From positions 13,912,501 to 13,976,500 of the forward strand of contig JAVHKY010000001.1 of assembly GCA_035079385.1 (NCBI GenBank): a stretch of 64,000 nucleotides of DNA, in the 5' to 3' direction. Of this stretch, positions 59,364 through 64,000 are shown piece after piece; position 1 is the stretch's first letter, and each line of letters begins with the position of its first letter. The DNA is from Aspidiotus rigidus. Taxonomy: Eukaryota > Arthropoda > Insecta > Hemiptera > Diaspididae. The notes under the pieces were generated by a model. It did not search any database. It saw only the letters and a list, made by a program, of their open reading frames with translations, and had not been told where the DNA came from. The translations under genes and the position numbers were made by a program.

Positions 59364-62300
59364 ATTTTCGTCAATCTGTGGACATGAGAACAAATACGTG
59401 CCGTAGATTAGTCCAAGAGATGCTAACGATGAGCTTTTTTGGTCCCTGTATTCGCGGGCTTTAATAATTATACATTCACTCTCAACTCACCCCAAATTTA
59501 ACAATGAAGTTATCGTTGTAGAACTTCGAGAAGATTTAACTTTCATTGCTACATATTATCAACTTATCGTTGGGTGTGTGTGTGGGGGGGTTCCCTTATC
59601 AATATACATTCAAGTATGGTACACTGAGTTGTGTATGGGCTAAGAAGTCAATATTTTTTCACGTCCCGCCTGGGCGCATTCTTCCACCACTTTGAGGGTT
59701 ACATCTCTCCTTGTTCACTTTAGATCTCTCAAAATAGCACGTGCGAATACTTAGTTAGACTATGACGTCATCGAAGTAGTTTCCATATGGATCGAGGTCA
59801 ATCGTTATCAGGGGCGTGACATTAGGTCGAGATCATTTATCTCACTGACAGGAAGGGCTACCTCAGGCTTATTCCATTAATATCGTTCGGTGATGATTGA
59901 CTCTGTATCTCATTGCTCATCAATTAGTTCTTCCATACAATCCTCACAACTCGTACCAGAGGTTAATGTTCTCACTTCGGTGTACTAAAATTGACTTATT
60001 TTTCTTCGAATATTAATTAACGGTTATCTTTCTCTCTTAAAACTTTCTATTTTAAGATTTCTTTCACTAGAAATAAGACTCGAAACAGAGGATGCATAAG
60101 GCTTCAATTTACGAGTACAAACCCATTCGGAGGCGTGTTTTGAATTTTTTTTTAGGAACAGACTCTTGCTATGAAGCGCTACTCTGAAATTTAGAACGGA
60201 CAAAAAAACCTTCATATCGTCTTATAGTCGAAAAGGTTTCTTATATTATAAAGTGATAAAATTCTTCGAACTTCTCTTTTTCTATTTGTAAGAAAGAAAA
60301 AATTCTAAAAATGCGTGTAGGAATGTAATTCCTTTCCTTGAATCCATAAAAAAATCTTTGATGGATAAATTTAGAACGAGCTTTGGCGTCACCATACGTT
60401 TCGAATTTTCCCACAAGCAGGTACTATCTGTAACTCGAAATTTTGAATTTTTTTAGTTTCTCACTTAGAGGACAGTTACGACTAAACGTTTACAATTTTA
60501 GGTCCTAGAACGTTTCTACTGTACGTGGCTTGCGGATCGGAATTTTTTCCAAGCCTCTAGTCCTCTACTGTGAGTAGCAATTTTAGAAATGGAGGACGAT
60601 AGTCCGGTCAGGTTTTTTGTAAGTTCCTGATCACGAAAATTATTAGAAGTTTATTTCCATCCATCAGAGCGAAAATTATATTTTCTGGTCGCCTGATTGG
60701 TTTCTGATTTAAACTAATTCGGAGGACGAGTCATCCATGTCCGTTGTGCATTACCCCACTATATCAAAAACTCGTTGAAATTGCTGCAAGCAATAAAAGA
60801 AATTGCTGATGTTTTATTCAAAAATTTTCTTGTCACCCAACTTGAAAAAATGACGAGGCTGCGACGTTTGACTCGTTAAAAAATTTGTGAAGGGAAATTA
60901 TTTCTCTGTTTACCCTTTGGCTGTTGCCCATAATCTCAACGTATAAATTCTTCATTTTTTTAAGGGATGAAACTCCGAAAACCATTCGTGGCGTTCACCT
61001 CGAACAAACTGCTTAAACCTATAATAATGGTTGTGTGGTGTAGATACACTGATTGTATTCCAAAACAGGACCTTTTCGTTCATAACATTCTTTTGTGTGT
61101 TCTTACGTGTCGTCGACCTGCAATCAAAATATGTGATGATAGAGGAATGGCAAGCTTAAACTGATGGCGTTTTCTGTTCGCATTTTCCGATCAAATTCCT
61201 CACGAGAGTTGTGCTCGAGTACTTCACTCGGGGCTGTACAAATCTCTGTCATTGAAATCCTAAAAGGTCTGTAACGCATTAATTTTTCAAAATCGATCGT
61301 CGACCTTATATCGTGCGAATATAAGTTATTCAAATTCATTGAACTGCGTACAACTCAAGATTCTAGACAGGTTCAATCAACCGAAACTTGTACGAGTAAT
61401 TCTTGATATGCTCAAATTCGCAATACCGTATTGAGAATGGCAGCTGTCACGAAACTATTATGAGGAGAAAAGAAATATGGGCTCGTAAACAATAATCAGG
61501 CAAAAAATTTGCTCACCAGGAAATATTTTCTTCACCCCCGCAACGAGCGGCGTGCACGTAAGCATCTCTGCTAGAGCGACCGTTAAATTAGTTTTCTGTA
61601 GGTAACCGGGTTTGTATCATTTGTTTTGAGCGTCAAGTCTTGAGACAAGACGTTTTCCGCTCCAATAAGATCGCTCGTGAAGGGGGACGGTGACGTTTGA
61701 CTACGCCAGTATTCGACAGGCGTACGCGGTACGCGGAGTGATTGCTCCCTACCATCTCTTCTCACGACCGTCCACGCAAATGTGAGTATGCTTAGAAACA
61801 TCGTCTATAATTTTACCTACGGAAAACTGTCCCTTTGAGAGAGAATTTATTCGTTTTCTTTTTCCTCTTTTTCTTTTGAACATTGCCTATATTCAAAATA
61901 TTATTACGCACGTGTTCTTCCAAGCAGTCAAACTGAGACTTGGACATTCAATGTACGTGCCAAATTAGACATAAACATTACAAAACCCATCTTCGCGAAG
62001 TACTACAAGTGTTAAAGGTTGCCCAGAAACTGTCGGTAACGCAGAAGATGTAGCCATCCTGTGCGGTTATACGTGTGCTGTTTACGGCAAGCGTGATAAA
62101 AAAAGTATCTTTTTTGCAAAACACATTTGGGATTTGGTATTAGGTTCGAAATGAGACCCAGAGCTCATCTCCGAGGAGTGGACTTGAAATAAAAGAAGGC
62201 GTGAAGTTTGAAGATTCTCAACTCGGTAACCACCAAATGAGGATTATTTAAATTGACGTGTAGGTACAAATGAAAACTCGACTTTATTACAGAAGATTTC

Positions 62301-64000
62301 AAGGTAAAGCTGACTAGATACGAAAGTTACCTTCCAGATGTCATATATTTGAGGAAAATGTGATGTTGCGTGGGTGCGTGTGTATGTGATGATATAATAT
62401 GCTGGACACTCGACTCCTCCAGTACATAACGCAAAAAAACGAAATTTTTTTCTCTGACAATATTTGCGGAGAGGTTTAGACCCAACCACCCTTTTTTCCT
62501 ACTTTATTTTTGGATCAGATAAAAACTGGAAAAAGATGGAGTGCGATATGAAATATTATAGGATAGTGCAAGGAGAAAAGACATTTTTTGGGGGACCTCA
62601 AGTGTCTTATGGATCTCAAGCAGAAACGTCATGATATCTAAAATAGGGGCATGCCTGAAAATCCCTCGAAAAATAGTACCTACTTCACCAATACTCCATT
62701 TTTTTTTGTAAATCTGATAGCGATCGATTAAGGAATCGATATTTCGATCCAAGTTTTAACTTCTCCGCCTGCAAAAAATTGAAAAACATGTTCCATGTCT
62801 TATACCGTTGATGACCTCTTTAGATAGTGCTTTACGGGCCTGCGACGCCTTTTAGCCTTCTTTGATCAGGAGTTTTTAGCGGGCAAACCGCTATCTTTTT
62901 TCTAGGGTACCTTTTCAGAACATTTCCGCGAGCGCGTCCTACTTTGATGTCATCATCAACCTAAGTTAGGTTACTAGACTTGAAAAATCTTATCTCTTGA
63001 GTTGTATACGATGATGAGAGAAAAATTTAGACCATTTTCTGAAGTACATAATAATGTATTATGATGGGAGGAGGGATAAGGGGACTTGAAGAATTTCGAC
63101 TATCACTGTACGTAAAAGGAGAGAACTTGGAAAATGTTGTCTCTTAAGCTATAATACGATGGAGGGACGAGCCCACGGGACTCGGAAAATTTCAACTCCC
63201 AAGCAATTCGACTTTTGTTACCTCATCATTTTCAGGAAAATATCCAGAGACTTGAAATATTTTCGATCATCAAGCTATCTCTACTTATATGTGAGGAGAA
63301 ACATGAGAACATGATTGAGAGATGACGTCATCACTTGTGTTATCTTCTTCTCCTATATTTCTCCAAATACCCGAACCCTCGGTGACCAATAGTCGCTCCC
63401 GAAGTTCCTTTGATGGTCACGGTATACTCGCACCAAAAGCGCTTGCATCAAAATTCTTTAATTTGCGTTTCTTACTGTGATTTCAAAACTTACAATCCTG
63501 GAATGTGTGAAATATTTATAACTCTTTTTGCGTATGATAACGAAATCCTCACCGATTTTACGAGGGGTGAGTACGATTATTTCTGATATCACCTAATTTT
63601 GGGCAGTATTTTTCCATTTACGTTAACTTATTATACTGCCACCCATTCTGTCTCATCTTCGGGAACGATTAAATAAAGTCTTTTAATCAAGTGATTTACT
63701 CCGAGGCGAGTTACTGCCTTCGTCCACGAATATGTGAGACTTTTAGTAGCGCTCGTAAACTCCGGTATGTCGCCTCGGTAAGCTCCTGCCCGACTGAAGG
63801 AAATGAAGGTGCACGAGCCAAATGAAGGAAACTTTCTAAAGGTATAAAGGATTCCGTATATCTACCTTAGAGTTGTACCGTTTTGAGGTCAATTCGACGA
63901 CGACGACGTCATTAATCATTCGACATTCAATAAATGGTGACATCGAATAACGAGATGGAGAAGCGATGCGTCGAAACGTAAATAGATACTGTTTTAGAAC
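59364..64000. other. Gene-free right end
   Basis: The noncoding first exon and promoter of the myosuppressin gene should lie just upstream (rising coordinates) but could not be fixed. Short frames on both strands have no family resemblance. Near 63060-63200 there are diverged GGGACTTG / TCGACT words of the dispersed repeats. Nothing else is recognised. Confidence 0.5.

Noticed and set aside
1..64000. CRISPR arrays, rRNA or tRNA genes
   Set aside because: No regularly spaced short repeats with unique spacers and no cloverleaf with conserved TTC-type loop or rRNA core was recognised; the tandem units seen are minisatellites or duplications.

Overview
The window looks like 64 kb of nuclear DNA from an arthropod, probably an insect, although a crustacean is not excluded. 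Reasons: AT-rich DNA; spliced genes with GT-AG introns; a ZAD-type C2H2 zinc-finger gene (an arthropod-specific family); a myosuppressin neuropeptide precursor (arthropod-specific); and many small non-autonomous DNA transposons. The predicted myosuppressin, QDLDHVFLRF-amide, is from memory the decapod-crustacean form, while most insects I recall carry QDV or TDV, so the exact group stays open.

Layout. 1-2.65 kb: repeat-rich spacer with a nested insertion in a palindromic MITE. 2.65-5.3 kb (+): three-exon ZAD zinc-finger gene whose last exon grew by four-fold internal duplication. 7.4-9.1 kb (-): five-exon NUDT18-type Nudix hydrolase. 9.1-13.5 kb: spacer holding a ~1 kb inverted repeat. 13.66-18.37 kb (+): eleven-exon SLC18B1-like MFS transporter, with a TIR element and a hairpin in intron 7. 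18.7-19.9 kb (-): single-exon ankyrin-repeat protein. 19.9-23.6 kb: spacer with two TIR elements. 23.6-55.0 kb (+): a twenty-exon C2CD5 (CDP138) orthologue of about 1,584 residues that fills half the window. Its first large intron (14.4 kb) contains an antisense two-finger U1-type zinc-finger gene, an inverted, decayed partial copy of that gene, and many MITEs. A later intron carries a decayed Penelope-like retroelement with GIY-YIG endonuclease. 58.9-59.4 kb (-): myosuppressin precursor. 59.4-64 kb: no gene recognised.

The gene models were assembled by hand by matching splice sites, reading phase and family similarity recalled from memory; no database search was run. The genes do not form a functional cluster. 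Orientation alternates: ZAD and NUDT18 converge, NUDT18 and SLC18B1 diverge, SLC18B1 and ankyrin converge, ankyrin and C2CD5 diverge, C2CD5 and myosuppressin converge.

The most unusual layer is the mobile DNA: at least a dozen perfect or near-perfect hairpins and TIR elements, three with exact 8-9 bp target-site duplications, two clear cases of one element inside another, and about ten copies of the palindrome TGACGTCA where less than one would be expected. No new defence or metabolic system was found. The strongest leads are the nested MITE history, the expanded C2CD5 linker exon, the duplicated zinc-finger modules, and the antisense gene with its inverted pseudogene.
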